A DNA stretch of 64,000 bases, taken from CAIZGX01 sp044374295. GTDB lineage: Bacteria; Bacteroidota; Bacteroidia; Flavobacteriales_D; Sanyastnellaceae. A model generated the notes under the pieces. The model worked only from the letters and a program-made list of their open reading frames with translations, had not been told where the DNA came from and did no database searches. Where the stretch lies: NCBI GenBank assembly GCA_044374295.1, contig JBILOU010000002.1, forward strand, positions 17,440 to 81,439, read 5' to 3'. Made by a program: the position numbers and the translations under genes. Positions 33,689 through 43,239 of this stretch are shown one piece after another (position 1 is the stretch's first letter; the number at the start of each line of letters is the position of its first letter).

Positions 33689-36600
33689 TTACAACTTTAC
33701 AAATTCTCTTTTCACCAAAGAACCAACGTCCTGAATCTGTAAAACGTAAATTCCACTTGGAAGATTTTCAATATTCAATTGATACTTCGCCGCATTTATA
33801 CTTCCAACAAGAACTTGCTTTCCATCTGCTGAAAAAACGCGATAAGTGGTTGCGTTCAATATTTCATGTCCCACGTTTACATTCAACACATCGTAACTTG
33901 GAACTGGGAAAATTGAAACTTGATTCAATGAATTTTCATTCACATTCAAAACAGGAGTTTCCCCGATGGTAAACACTCCTGAAGCAGGCAGAGACAGCGA
34001 AATCTCGTAGTTATCTCCGACTAAAGTCATCGGATAAACCTGCATGGTATTATTCAAGTTGAACTCTTCCGATTCAGTCAGGATCAAATTCACTTCATTT
34101 AACCCTGTTAGTTCTGAAGCAGGTACCTTCAACGTTGAAAGAAAGGCACTACCTGTTCTTGTGAAAGCGTAAGTCCTTTCAATACGATTAGAAACAAACG
34201 GATAAACAGAATTGCTCACATTCATTCCATTTACATCACTTCCCACCAATAAATAATTCCCATCGGTCATGGTTCCCAGAGCACTTACTTCAAGCACTCC
34301 CATACCTTGAGCCACCTCATGTTTATCACCAGAATTTTCCTGGCCAACTCCAATAACTTCCTCGGTATAATTCGGATGGAAATAGCGTGATTGAAGTCCA
34401 AGATCTAATCCGTACTTGGCAGCGAGGTAATTGTTTACAATGGTGTGATGCGACAAGAACAATCTGCGCTTGTATAAAATATTCTCACCCATTCTTCCCT
34501 TTCCAAAACGATCGTCGTAATCCCAACCAAAGCGAATGTCAATTGGTGTTGAATTATCGCGAGCACCAATGTTTATTCCAGGGAATGGATAAAGATGGTC
34601 GTCGAAAATGGTGTAGAACAATTGATGTAAATCGTCTTGCTCATAGATTAAACCATAGATGTGCGGTGAGGTGGCTTCGCCAATGTAGAAAATTGGTGAA
34701 CCTGAATAATTACTCTCTAAATCTAAAACTTCACCGTGATAGTAGTAATCGTTTTTCCAAGGGTGAAGAAGGTAACCGTTCGGAACACGCGCACTCGCGA
34801 ACCAACCGTGATCGTTGAATAGAATCGAATCTGTTTCAACCACGCAGTAAGCGCTTGAACTTCTTCCACCTAACACATCATCCATTTGCAAGAAGTCGTT
34901 ATCACCATCGAACTGAATTCCAGCGCGAGTATGCACCCCGTTGTTTTCAATGAATGTAGGCCGCTGGTTCACACTTCCTTGAGAGGCGGAACTGTTATTT
35001 CCACTTTGATCTTGCCAGATGTAAACAGGTTCGCCATCGTTCGCCGAAAGAGCTCCATTCAAGAGCGCACCTTTATCAGCACGCATCCAAAACGCTAGGT
35101 CATTGCTATCTCCAACCCCGCCTGGCCCTTTGCTTCCGAATGGTGCAGGTGCTTGCATGAATACGAGCTTCAACGTGTCGCTCACTTCATTGCCCGTGAA
35201 GAAATTATCCATAACCGAGTTGCTCGGAAGAACCACTTTCACTTGTCCGAATGTTGTCGGAGTAATGTTTACCGTGTAATGAGAAGGTCCGCCTGAAACT
35301 GAATTGACCGTTCCATTTTCAATATAAAAGTCAGACGATGTTAAATCGCTCACTTCAATATTTGAAAGGTTTCGATAGAAGAAAATATCGGCGTCGAAGG
35401 TTCCAATAACTTCACCTGAGGTACTTGGGGAATTCCATACAGCACTGGTTGGAAACACATTCGTTTCTGGGCTGTACAAATCACTTTCCCACATTCCTCT
35501 TCCGTATGTTGAAGCACGAATTCGCTTCGGCGAATCGTAGGCAATTTCCAATTCAGTTACCCTTGCGGCGTATGGAAATCCTGAGGAGAAGTTCACCCAC
35601 TCCGTCATGCTCGCATCCCAATAATAAATTCCAAGATCTGTTCCTATGTACAAGTTTTCCAAGACAGAAGAAGTATCTGTAACAATGGTGTTTACCGCTA
35701 CATCAGGAAGATTCGGAGTCATTAAGGTCCACGAAGTTCCCGCAGTTACACTCTTGTATACATTCTTATTGAAGGCGATGTATACAATTAACGAATCGCT
35801 CTTGTGTATCTCAATTGCATTCACTGCCACAACGGCGTTCGGCAAGTAGGTGCTTATGTTTTGCCACACCACTGTATCGGACATTGCATTGTCTGTTCTT
35901 CCCATTTTGCGTGAACCCTTCGATGCGTACAACACATTTCCTTTGGTGTAATGTCCACGAATTTGATTGCAATCAGTTGTGTTCGCACTTAAAAAATTCG
36001 TTGAAATTTTTTGCCACACAATTGAATCTTTGTCTGCATGCTTGATGTTCTTCGAACGCCAAATATTCTTCATTCCAACAAACATGGTTGAACTGCTATC
36101 TGCATGCAAACAATAAGGCGTGCTCCACGCACCTTCTTCGTTCATACCGTTGACTCCATCTCCCGCAAATTTCTGATTGATATAGTTGTTTGAAGTTCTA
36201 TACAAATCACCATAATAAATACTGCTGTATCGTCTTCCAACCTCATCGTAATCGTACATGCACTCGAACCCATCTCCACCACCTGTTCTTACCCAACGAG
36301 CACCTTGAAATTCCGCTGTTCCATTGTCTTGAAATCCTGTCAACGCTTTTGCACCATCATGAGGCGATTGCCCCAATCTGTAAATCTGTCCGTTTACAAT
36401 GCCCGTTGAAATGTCTTGCCACTCAGAATTGTTTACATATCTGTAAAGACCTCCATCGTTGCACACATACAAATCTTGGTTGTGCGGATTGATTGCCATT
36501 TCATGTTGATCGACATGAACAAAATTCGAATTAATGTCTTGCCATGTTGTTCCTCCGTCTACACTTTTCTTCAAGCGAATTCCACCGCAATAAATAACGT

Positions 36601-37735
36601 TTGGTGTTTGAGCATCGCCAGAAAGACAGAGGTCATACCAAGCTTGTCCGCCTGTACTAGAGCCATCTGCAGACCAACCCATGATATTCGGAGTGCTGCT
36701 CATTTGAGTAAACGTTAATCCAGCGTCTTCACTTTTGAATGTTCCTGTATAAGCATACGTATTCGTTCTTAAAATATATACCGCATCTGGTTCAGCGGCA
36801 TTCACTGAAACACACATGCGCGTTCCGTTCGAAACACCTGAGTTGCTTTGCGTCCAAGTCAAACCGAAATCTTCACTTCTATAAAATCTTCCCGCACCCG
36901 TTGCGTAAAGAATGTTTGGTGACGTTGGATGTTGTGCCAAATCTTTGTATTCAAAAGTGTTTGAAGAAACTTGCGTCCAAGACACTCCTCCGTCTGTTGA
37001 TCTTCTAATACCCAAATCAGTGGCTATAACCACACTGTGTGCTTCGTCAACACAAACAATTATTTTACCTACGGTTCTGGTTGCAATTCCAGTGTTTACG
37101 AAGTTCCAAGTATCACCTGCGTCGTCACTTCTCAAAACCCCCATTCCTGGCGCGTCTCCTGCATCACGATCGCCTGTCCCTGCATATACAACGTTTGGAT
37201 TCAAAGGGTCGAATACGATTGCGCTTACTCCAAGCGTGGGCAAATAATCTGTATTTGTTGACCACGATGCCCCTCCGTTTGTAGACTTCCAAATTCCGCC
37301 AGCGGGAGTTCCAACTAGCATAACATTGGGATCGATTGGATGAAACGCGATACAAGAAACTCTTCCTACACCTTCGATATTTTCACGCGTGGTTACATCA
37401 TCGAGGATTGGACCTAAGGGCTGCCAATTTCCAGAAGTAGATCGCTGTCCCGAATAATTCTTCAAAGCGATCCACAACTCAAGGGTCTCTCTTCCATTCA
37501 ACATTTTTCCGTTTGCATCGGCATGTGTTTCCATTAACCATTTGAAACGCTCCAAAGGTTTGTACCCTTGACCACGATCAGTGGGTCTTTCAGGCCATGC
37601 TGAGTTCATTTGCGAAATAAAATCAAATACGGAAATATCACTGTGCATCAAATCTGTCCACATCGGATGTTCCTGCGCCAAAACACTCACAGTTATAAAA
37701 CCCGAAAAAACTAAGGAAAATATACGTTTCATCAT
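33689..37735 (-). CDS. Large T9SS cargo protein: sortilin-type propellers, LamG-like domain, type A sorting domain
   Basis: A 1348-aa protein. Start chosen at the ATG at 37735 (MMKRIFSLVFSGFITVSVLA, signal peptide); the earlier TTG is unlikely. Residues about 90-760 are VPS10/BNR blades (GGIWKSTNGGASW, VLRSDDAGDTW, RRSTDGGVSW, LKKSVDGGTTW). A concanavalin/LamG-like domain begins near LAFWMRADKGALL. The last about 75 residues are a T9SS type A domain: VSIFPVPSYDVLNVNV ... LPSGIYVLQIQDVGSLVKRE then FVKL. Surface-exposed or released; ligand unknown. Related to the truncated gene at 1-1459. Confidence 0.9.
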   Translation of the reverse strand: MMKRIFSLVFSGFITVSVLAQEHPMWTDLMHSDISVFDFISQMNSAWPERPTDRGQGYKPLERFKWLMETHADANGKMLNGRETLELWIALKNYSGQRSTSGNWQPLGPILDDVTTRENIEGVGRVSCIAFHPIDPNVMLVGTPAGGIWKSTNGGASWSTNTDYLPTLGVSAIVFDPLNPNVVYAGTGDRDAGDAPGMGVLRSDDAGDTWNFVNTGIATRTVGKIIVCVDEAHSVVIATDLGIRRSTDGGVSWTQVSSNTFEYKDLAQHPTSPNILYATGAGRFYRSEDFGLTWTQSNSGVSNGTRMCVSVNAAEPDAVYILRTNTYAYTGTFKSEDAGLTFTQMSSTPNIMGWSADGSSTGGQAWYDLCLSGDAQTPNVIYCGGIRLKKSVDGGTTWQDINSNFVHVDQHEMAINPHNQDLYVCNDGGLYRYVNNSEWQDISTGIVNGQIYRLGQSPHDGAKALTGFQDNGTAEFQGARWVRTGGGDGFECMYDYDEVGRRYSSIYYGDLYRTSNNYINQKFAGDGVNGMNEEGAWSTPYCLHADSSSTMFVGMKNIWRSKNIKHADKDSIVWQKISTNFLSANTTDCNQIRGHYTKGNVLYASKGSRKMGRTDNAMSDTVVWQNISTYLPNAVVAVNAIEIHKSDSLIVYIAFNKNVYKSVTAGTSWTLMTPNLPDVAVNTIVTDTSSVLENLYIGTDLGIYYWDASMTEWVNFSSGFPYAARVTELEIAYDSPKRIRASTYGRGMWESDLYSPETNVFPTSAVWNSPSTSGEVIGTFDADIFFYRNLSNIEVSDLTSSDFYIENGTVNSVSGGPSHYTVNITPTTFGQVKVVLPSNSVMDNFFTGNEVSDTLKLVFMQAPAPFGSKGPGGVGDSNDLAFWMRADKGALLNGALSANDGEPVYIWQDQSGNNSSASQGSVNQRPTFIENNGVHTRAGIQFDGDNDFLQMDDVLGGRSSSAYCVVETDSILFNDHGWFASARVPNGYLLHPWKNDYYYHGEVLDLESNYSGSPIFYIGEATSPHIYGLIYEQDDLHQLFYTIFDDHLYPFPGINIGARDNSTPIDIRFGWDYDDRFGKGRMGENILYKRRLFLSHHTIVNNYLAAKYGLDLGLQSRYFHPNYTEEVIGVGQENSGDKHEVAQGMGVLEVSALGTMTDGNYLLVGSDVNGMNVSNSVYPFVSNRIERTYAFTRTGSAFLSTLKVPASELTGLNEVNLILTESEEFNLNNTMQVYPMTLVGDNYEISLSLPASGVFTIGETPVLNVNENSLNQVSIFPVPSYDVLNVNVGHEILNATTYRVFSADGKQVLVGSINAAKYQLNIENLPSGIYVLQIQDVGSLVKREFVKL

Positions 37736-37775
37736 AATTACAAGAATACGCCACAAATAAATTCACACAATAAAA

Positions 37776-37799
37776 AAAAGGGCCCCGAGGAGCCCTTTT
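37776..37799 (-). terminator. Terminator of the peroxiredoxin gene
   Basis: AAAAGGGC (37776-37783) pairs with GCCCTTTT (37792-37799). On the minus strand the stem runs into eight T. Lies 17 bp past the stop at 37817. Confidence 0.8.
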
Positions 37800-37816
37800 A
37801 TTCAATTTATTTTGAG

Positions 37817-38449
37817 TTAGTGCTTCGCCAAATAATCGGCAACTCCTTCGTGATTCGCTTTCATACCTTCACTTCCTTTTGACCAGTTCGCAGGACAAAC
37901 CTCACCGTTCTCTTCGAAGAACTGAAGTGCATCAACCATACGCAAGGCCTCGTCAACGTTTCTTCCCAATGGGAAGTTGTTGATCAATTGGTGCATTACC
38001 ACACCGTTCTTGTCAATTAAGAACAATCCACGGTAAGCGATCATTGGGCCGTTAGCAACCAAGTTACCTTCTGAATCGTAATCGTATTCACCAGCTAAAA
38101 CTCCGTAAGTGTCAGAAATGGTTTTAGAAACGTCAGCAACAATAGGATATGTGATTCCCTTGATACCACCTGCTTTCTTTTCCATTTGCAACCAACCCCA
38201 GTGGCTTTCCTCTGTATCTGTAGAGCATGCTACAACCGCGCAATTGCGAGATTCGAATTCTGCTAATTTTTCTTGAAATGCATGCAATTCAGTTGGACAA
38301 ACGAATGTGAAATCTTTTGGGTAGAAGAAGAACACAACATGTTTCTTTCCGATGAACTGATCCAATGAAAAATCACTCACTACGGTTCCTCCGTTAGTGA
38401 TTGCTCCTGCCTTAAATGAAGGCGCTTTTTTTCCTACTAATGATGACAT
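37817..38449 (-). CDS. 2-Cys peroxiredoxin (AhpC/Prx1 type)
   Basis: A 210-aa thiol peroxidase. Peroxidatic C51 in DFTFVCPTELHAF and resolving C185 in GEVCPANWSKG. Also typical: VVACSTDTEESHWGW and GLFLIDKNGVVMHQLINNFP. Reduces H2O2 and organic peroxides with thioredoxin or AhpF. The start is the ATG at 38449 (MSSLVGKKAPSF); a longer frame upstream is non-conserved and would include the promoter. A TAACTTTG -7 box and a perfect 14-nt palindrome lie upstream. Confidence 0.95.
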   Translation of the reverse strand: MSSLVGKKAPSFKAGAITNGGTVVSDFSLDQFIGKKHVVFFFYPKDFTFVCPTELHAFQEKLAEFESRNCAVVACSTDTEESHWGWLQMEKKAGGIKGITYPIVADVSKTISDTYGVLAGEYDYDSEGNLVANGPMIAYRGLFLIDKNGVVMHQLINNFPLGRNVDEALRMVDALQFFEENGEVCPANWSKGSEGMKANHEGVADYLAKH

Positions 38450-38464
38450 AAAATTTATTTTTTG

Positions 38465-38472
38465 CAAAGTTA
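38465..38472 (-). promoter_or_regulatory. -7 box (TAACTTTG) of the peroxiredoxin gene
   Basis: Exact TAnnTTTG match, 15 nt upstream of the ATG at 38449. The -33 position is occupied by the palindrome at 38485-38498 rather than a clear TTG. Confidence 0.55.
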
Positions 38473-38484
38473 ACACCTTCCAAG

Positions 38485-38498
38485 GGTGAATGTTCACC
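38485..38498. promoter_or_regulatory. Perfect palindrome GGTGAATGTTCACC, possible operator
   Basis: A 6-bp inverted repeat with a 2-bp centre located 12-26 nt upstream of the peroxiredoxin -7 box, where an activator or repressor would bind. No poly-T follows, so it is not a terminator. No regulator identified. Confidence 0.35.
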
Positions 38499-38504
38499 TC
38501 TGTA

Positions 38505-38891
38505 TTAATTATTCATTTCTTTTTGAAAGGCCCGGGCGAGATATATCCAAGACAAAACAAAGAACACGCCTCCAACAGGAGTTATTGGACCAACAATTTG
38601 CTTGAGTATAGCAGGAAGCGAATCTGCAAAAGTTAACAGATAAAGCGATCCAGAGAATCCTACTATTCCCGCTATAAATAAGATTCTCAAAGTCTTCAAC
38701 GACTTCTCGCTCTTCAACAGCACTGCGCTAAGAATTATTCCTAACGAATGAATAACTTGGTAATGGACACCCTTGTTGTAAATGTCTACGCTGTACTCGG
38801 AGACCATCGTTTTTAAACCATGAGCTCCAAAAGCTCCAAAAAGCACTGCAAGAGCCATTGAGTAGGCGCCAATCACTACTGAATTCTTCAT
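38505..38891 (-). CDS. DUF423 small membrane protein
   Basis: A 128-aa protein with four helices. The family hallmark GAYSMALAVLFGAFGAHGLK is near the N-terminus, followed by YNKGVHYQVIHSLGIILSAV and a C-terminal PITPVGGVFFVLSWIYLARA. The start is the ATG at 38891. Homologous to YwdK/YgdD-type proteins; function unknown. Its stop lies 55 bp upstream of the peroxiredoxin start on the same strand. Confidence 0.85.
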   Translation of the reverse strand: MKNSVVIGAYSMALAVLFGAFGAHGLKTMVSEYSVDIYNKGVHYQVIHSLGIILSAVLLKSEKSLKTLRILFIAGIVGFSGSLYLLTFADSLPAILKQIVGPITPVGGVFFVLSWIYLARAFQKEMNN

Positions 38892-38975
38892 AATTTGTAT
38901 CTTTAAAACTGGAAACAAAAAATCACAAAGCGAATTTGCGATGTATTTTTACAATTCCAAGTAAACTACTGGCAC

Positions 38976-41900
38976 ATTAGAAAATATTTTTCCATATTCC
39001 TTCTAACTTTTTGCATCGGAAATCTCTTTGCACAAAAGCCTATTGACGAAAAAACACTTGCGGCTGAGGCCAATGTATTTTTCGAAGATGGAAATTATGT
39101 AGAAGCCTACGCCAAATATTCACAATTGGTTTCTCTGTATGGAAGTAATCCCTTGTATGCATTCAGATTTGGAGCAGCTGGCATATACGCCACAACAGAT
39201 CGCGACAAGTGTATCTTCTTCATGAAAGACGGTGTGAGAAGAGGCTACACTGAGCCTGAAACCCACTATTATTTAGCACGGGCTTATCATCTCAGTTATA
39301 ACTTCAAAGAAGCTTTAGCTGAATATGAGAAATTCGAAACCACGGCAGAAAAGAAACAACTGAACAAGTCTGACTGCAAAGCTCAAAAACTTTCAGCGGA
39401 ATCTGGATTGAATCTCATGAACAGCATTAAAGATGTTCAAGTTCTTGAAAAGACCGAAGCAGAAAAAACGAGTTTTTACAGATACATGAACATTGACCCT
39501 TCCATTGGAAAAATCATTTCCACTCCGAAGGAATTACTTTCTAAACTTGATCTCAAATCAAAAGAAGAACACGTCTTCTTCCTTCCAAGCAATGGAAAGA
39601 AAATTTTCTTTTCAAGCAAAGGAAAAGATGGTCTAACTGGAAAGGACATTTACATGACCTCACGTGTGAATGGAACATTCACTCCCCCCGTTAAGTTGAA
39701 GAGCACAGTTAATACAGAGTTCGATGAAGACTTTGCTTTCATGCATCCAAATGGAAGTACTTTGTATTTCGCATCGAAAGGACATGGCAGCATGGGCGGA
39801 TATGACATTTTCAGATGTGAATGGGATGCTTCCATCAATGACTTCGGTCCGGCCATTAACATGGACTTCGCCATAAACACGCCAGACGACGATCTTTTCT
39901 TTATCACAGACTCTTTAAATACAACGGCGTATTTTGCAAGTAGCCGTTTAACATCTCCAGATAAACTTTATGTCTACCGCGTTTTTGTAAATGGAATTCC
40001 AATGAACATCACCTACCTGAAAGGTGAGTTTATTTCTCGCGTTGACGCCACGCAAACAGAGGCAAAGATTCAAGTGTTCGATGATTTAACGAATCGTAAA
40101 ATCATGGATACGCAAGCGCGCGAATTGAACGGACAATACTTATTGTTCATTCCAACAGCGGGAAACTACACATACAAAATTCAACCCCCAGGAAGCCCTC
40201 AAATTCATGAAGTATTGGTGAAGATCCCGCCGTCGGAAGGCTCACGCGTTTTTCGTCAAGAAATAGTCTACACGAAAACAGATGGACGTGAAAAAGTAGA
40301 AGTGAAAAACTACTGGAACGACCCATTGAATGACAATGTTGAAGACCTTCAGCGTCAAATGCTTCTTGCAAAATCGCAACTCGACGTCAATGCAACAGTC
40401 GACCAAGCGGCCTTCGCTACTGCAAATAATCCTGAGGCAAATGCATCTGGAGGAGACTATCCAAACCCTTCTGGTTCTAATCAACGCATAGAAATAGACA
40501 CTGTACTTTCATCGCAAGAAAAAACAATAGCTGAGTTGAAGCGTGAAATTTTGGTAGCTGAGCAAACTTCAAAATCATTGCTTGAATATGTTCAACAAAC
40601 CTTATCTGAGACAGATGAGGCATACGAGGAGTTTCAAACCGTTCGATTCGAGAAACCTGAATCAATGGCCGATAGTGCGAAATTGATTGAAGCTCTAAAT
40701 AATATGATTGTCACACAAGACAAAAGTGCCGCCGCCATTGCAGCTTATGAAATTTCAAAAGGACGAGAAAAAGAACTCAGAGAAAAACTAAATAGCGTGC
40801 AAACAACTAACGCGCAAATAAAAGAATCTCTTGCGAAAAAAGACTCGCCAATGGCGGCCTACCTCGTAAATGACTATGTTGCTAAAAACCCAACAAGCGC
40901 GCAAGGTTTGCCATCTGAATCAACGACCACTTGGAAAACAGATATTGCAAAAACAGCAGCCAACGATAACAAAGCACAGCGCGATGACACCCAACTTCGA
41001 CTGAATACAAGAACAAAGGAACTTGAGGAATTAGAAAACAGAGCCAATGAAGTGAGTAAGCAAATGTCGACTACAAAAAAGAAGAAGGACATTGAGCGCA
41101 TGGGCAATGAGTTAAAGGACATTCAAACAGAAATCGCTTCTGTTCAAGAAGAAATTGAGTCAGAAAAAGAAAAGCTACGAATTCGCGAATTGGAGTTGCA
41201 GGAATCAGTTTCCTTTCTAAAACTTCTTCAAGATTTAGAGAACGAAAAACAACCCGAAGTAAAACCGGAATATAGAAATCTGAGCAACACTGTTGACGTA
41301 GAATCTTTGAAATCGGAGATATTAGAATCCAAAAATCGTGTTTCAACAGCATTGGAAAATTCCCAGTATGAGAATTCAGATTCTTCCAACAACGCTAGTT
41401 CTAACAATGCTAGTTCTAACAACGCTAGTTCTAACAACGTCAGTTCCAACAACGCTAGTTCTAACAACGCCAGTTCTAACAACGCTAGTTCAAATAACGC
41501 TAGTTCTAACAACGCTAGTTCTAACAACGCCAGTTCTAACAACGCTAGTTCAAATAACGCTAGTTCAAATAACGCTAGTTCAAATAACGCTAGTTCAAAT
41601 AACGCTAGTTCCAACAACGCTAGTTCCGACAACGCTAGTTCCGACAACGCTAGTTCTAACAACGTCAGTTCTAACAACGCTGGTTCCAATAACGACAGTT
41701 CTAACAACGCTAGTTCTAACAACGCTAGTCAAAAAACATTTACTGCAGCAGAGACTGCTATTATCAACAGTCCCGGACAATCAAATTACCAGGATGAAAA
41801 AATATTTGAAGAATTAGCCGTTGCGAATGTTGTAATCTCAAATCAAGAAACAATTGAAAAAATCTACACCGAAATTGAGGCGATTAATCGACGGATAAAA

Positions 41901-43166
41901 GAAGAAACTTCAGCGGAAGTCATTGCACAATTAACGGATAGAAGAAATCAATTGACTTATGAAAAAATGCAAGAGGAAGACAAAAACGCTTCATTTATTG
42001 CAGAGCATAATTCAAATGCATTAATTGACCTTCAATCTGCTTGGAAAAAGAACACGAGTTCAGCGAATAGCATTGCTACACTGAACGATAAAAAGGCCTA
42101 TGACAATGCGGTTGCATATATGAAAGAAGCGAGCACGCTTCGCGCAGCAGCCAAGGCAGAACCAGACATCTTCGAACGTTATGCTAAAAACGCGCGCGCA
42201 TTTGCATTAGAACGAAACGCAAAAAACGAATTGGAATTTTTGGTTGAAAAAACCACTCCTTCAGCGAACAACGCTAGTTCAAACAACGCCAGTTCCAACA
42301 ACGCTAGTTCCAACAACGCTAGTTCTAACAACGCCAGTGCTAACAACGCCAGTTCAAACAACGCCAGTTCAAACAACGCCAGTTCAAACAACGCCAGTTC
42401 CAACAACGCGAGTTCATTTACCAGCATTCCGAAGATTGTACAAAGAACATTGTATCAAAGACAAACTACGTCTGTATACAGCGACACGAATCCTATTCCA
42501 ATTGGATTGCCTCTCCCTGAAGGATCTTTCTACACCATTCAAGTCGGAGCGTTTCGCTTACCTGTTGCAAATAACACATTCAATCAATTTGCTCCCGTTT
42601 ACGCAGAGCGCCAAACAAACGGATTCATTCGTTATAGCACAGGATTTTTCACTTCATACACAGAAGCCATTCAGGCTCGAAATGACATTCGCCAAATGGG
42701 CTATGCCGATGCATTTATTGTTGCATACAAGAACCGTGAGCGCGTGCGCTACAGTGAGCTCATGACAGCAGAAGAAAAAACGCAAGCAAACACAGGAACA
42801 ACGACTGCGCCTACTTCCCCATCATCTGCTGCACCTGCTTTAGATGTTAGTTACTATTCTGACCCATTGGCTGTTCCTGCAACCCTTATTGAAAAGACGG
42901 AAGGTATATTCTTTACTGTGCAAGTAGGTGTATATGGAAAGCCTTCGCGAAATACGATTCTGAACACCTACTCAGATCTACACGTAGAAAAACTTCAGAA
43001 TGGTCAAATTCGATACACAAGTGGAAAGTTCCAAACCATTGCAGATGTCGTTAAGCAACGAGATTTCTGCAGAGCTAACGGCATTCCTGACGCATTTATT
43101 ACCGCTTACAAAAACGGAAAAAGAATTACAGTTCCCGAAGCAAAGAAAGAATTAGGAATTCAATAA
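38976..43166 (+). CDS. TPR/PD40 protein with coiled coils, two SSNNA tandem-repeat tracts and two SPOR domains
   Basis: About 1396 aa if translation begins at the ATT codon at 38976, which places a normal signal peptide first (RKYFSIFLLTFCIGNLFAQ). No ATG, GTG or TTG exists in frame before it, and the next, a TTG at 39126, would remove the signal peptide and part of the TPR. Layout: TPR-like (residues about 25-130, AEANVFFEDGNYVEAYAKYS); PD40 beta-propeller (about 190-330, KKIFFSSKGKDG, GSTLYFASKGHGSMGGYDIF); coiled coil (about 500-800); 23 SSNNA units (803-917); a second coiled coil; 10 more units (1096-1145); SPOR-like domains at about 1180-1258 and 1310-1385 (SFYTIQVGAFR, FFTVQVGVYG). SPOR domains bind denuded peptidoglycan. 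Probably periplasmic or envelope-associated. Confidence 0.8.
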   Translation: MRKYFSIFLLTFCIGNLFAQKPIDEKTLAAEANVFFEDGNYVEAYAKYSQLVSLYGSNPLYAFRFGAAGIYATTDRDKCIFFMKDGVRRGYTEPETHYYLARAYHLSYNFKEALAEYEKFETTAEKKQLNKSDCKAQKLSAESGLNLMNSIKDVQVLEKTEAEKTSFYRYMNIDPSIGKIISTPKELLSKLDLKSKEEHVFFLPSNGKKIFFSSKGKDGLTGKDIYMTSRVNGTFTPPVKLKSTVNTEFDEDFAFMHPNGSTLYFASKGHGSMGGYDIFRCEWDASINDFGPAINMDFAINTPDDDLFFITDSLNTTAYFASSRLTSPDKLYVYRVFVNGIPMNITYLKGEFISRVDATQTEAKIQVFDDLTNRKIMDTQARELNGQYLLFIPTAGNYTYKIQPPGSPQIHEVLVKIPPSEGSRVFRQEIVYTKTDGREKVEVKNYWNDPLNDNVEDLQRQMLLAKSQLDVNATVDQAAFATANNPEANASGGDYPNPSGSNQRIEIDTVLSSQEKTIAELKREILVAEQTSKSLLEYVQQTLSETDEAYEEFQTVRFEKPESMADSAKLIEALNNMIVTQDKSAAAIAAYEISKGREKELREKLNSVQTTNAQIKESLAKKDSPMAAYLVNDYVAKNPTSAQGLPSESTTTWKTDIAKTAANDNKAQRDDTQLRLNTRTKELEELENRANEVSKQMSTTKKKKDIERMGNELKDIQTEIASVQEEIESEKEKLRIRELELQESVSFLKLLQDLENEKQPEVKPEYRNLSNTVDVESLKSEILESKNRVSTALENSQYENSDSSNNASSNNASSNNASSNNVSSNNASSNNASSNNASSNNASSNNASSNNASSNNASSNNASSNNASSNNASSNNASSNNASSDNASSDNASSNNVSSNNAGSNNDSSNNASSNNASQKTFTAAETAIINSPGQSNYQDEKIFEELAVANVVISNQETIEKIYTEIEAINRRIKEETSAEVIAQLTDRRNQLTYEKMQEEDKNASFIAEHNSNALIDLQSAWKKNTSSANSIATLNDKKAYDNAVAYMKEASTLRAAAKAEPDIFERYAKNARAFALERNAKNELEFLVEKTTPSANNASSNNASSNNASSNNASSNNASANNASSNNASSNNASSNNASSNNASSFTSIPKIVQRTLYQRQTTSVYSDTNPIPIGLPLPEGSFYTIQVGAFRLPVANNTFNQFAPVYAERQTNGFIRYSTGFFTSYTEAIQARNDIRQMGYADAFIVAYKNRERVRYSELMTAEEKTQANTGTTTAPTSPSSAAPALDVSYYSDPLAVPATLIEKTEGIFFTVQVGVYGKPSRNTILNTYSDLHVEKLQNGQIRYTSGKFQTIADVVKQRDFCRANGIPDAFITAYKNGKRITVPEAKKELGIQ
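41382..41726 (+). repeat. Coding minisatellite, 23 x 15 bp (Ser-Ser-Asn-Asn-Ala)
   Basis: 23 exact-length 15-bp units, all in frame. 18 encode SSNNA, two SSNNV, two SSDNA and one GSNND. Third-position changes (TCT, TCA, TCC; AAC, AAT; GCT, GCC) mark unit types. Two adjacent 60-bp blocks (41461-41520 and 41521-41580) differ at only two bases, showing a recent four-unit duplication. Confidence 0.97.
42261..42410 (+). repeat. Second coding minisatellite, 10 x 15 bp
   Basis: Ten in-frame 15-bp units; eight encode SSNNA and two SANNA (units 1 and 6). Lies about 530 bp after the first tract in the same gene, with a coiled-coil segment between. Confidence 0.96.
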
Positions 43167-43193
43167 AATCGAAAGGAAAAACTTTTGAAGGAA

Positions 43194-43222
43194 TTGATTT
43201 CAAATTTCCCGACTTAACTTTG
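43194..43222 (+). promoter_or_regulatory. Promoter of the lamin-tail T9SS gene (TTG-N18-TAACTTTG)
   Basis: TTG at 43194-43196, 18 nt, TAACTTTG at 43215-43222; ATG 17 nt further on at 43240. Confidence 0.65.
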
Positions 43223-43239
43223 GGGTAACAAACTTTGTT

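Noticed and set aside
33689..37735. Glycosidase or sialidase because of the BNR/Asp-box-like repeats
   Set aside because: Asp-box-like blades are shared with VPS10/sortilin propellers; no sialidase arginine triad or Tyr/Glu catalytic set was seen.
38941..38964. ATG at 38941 as the start of the large SPOR protein
   Set aside because: It is out of frame and stops after seven codons.
41228..41722. A 164-codon minus-strand frame of LALLE/LALFE repeats, and a plus-strand frame of LTT/LVL repeats
   Set aside because: Both are other-frame readings of the 15-bp SSNNA minisatellite. Fifteen is divisible by three, so every frame stays open; no start, promoter or signal fits.
41382..42410. The repeat tracts as a CRISPR array
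   Set aside because: Units are 15 bp, contiguous, without unique spacers, in frame with a gene, and no cas genes are present.
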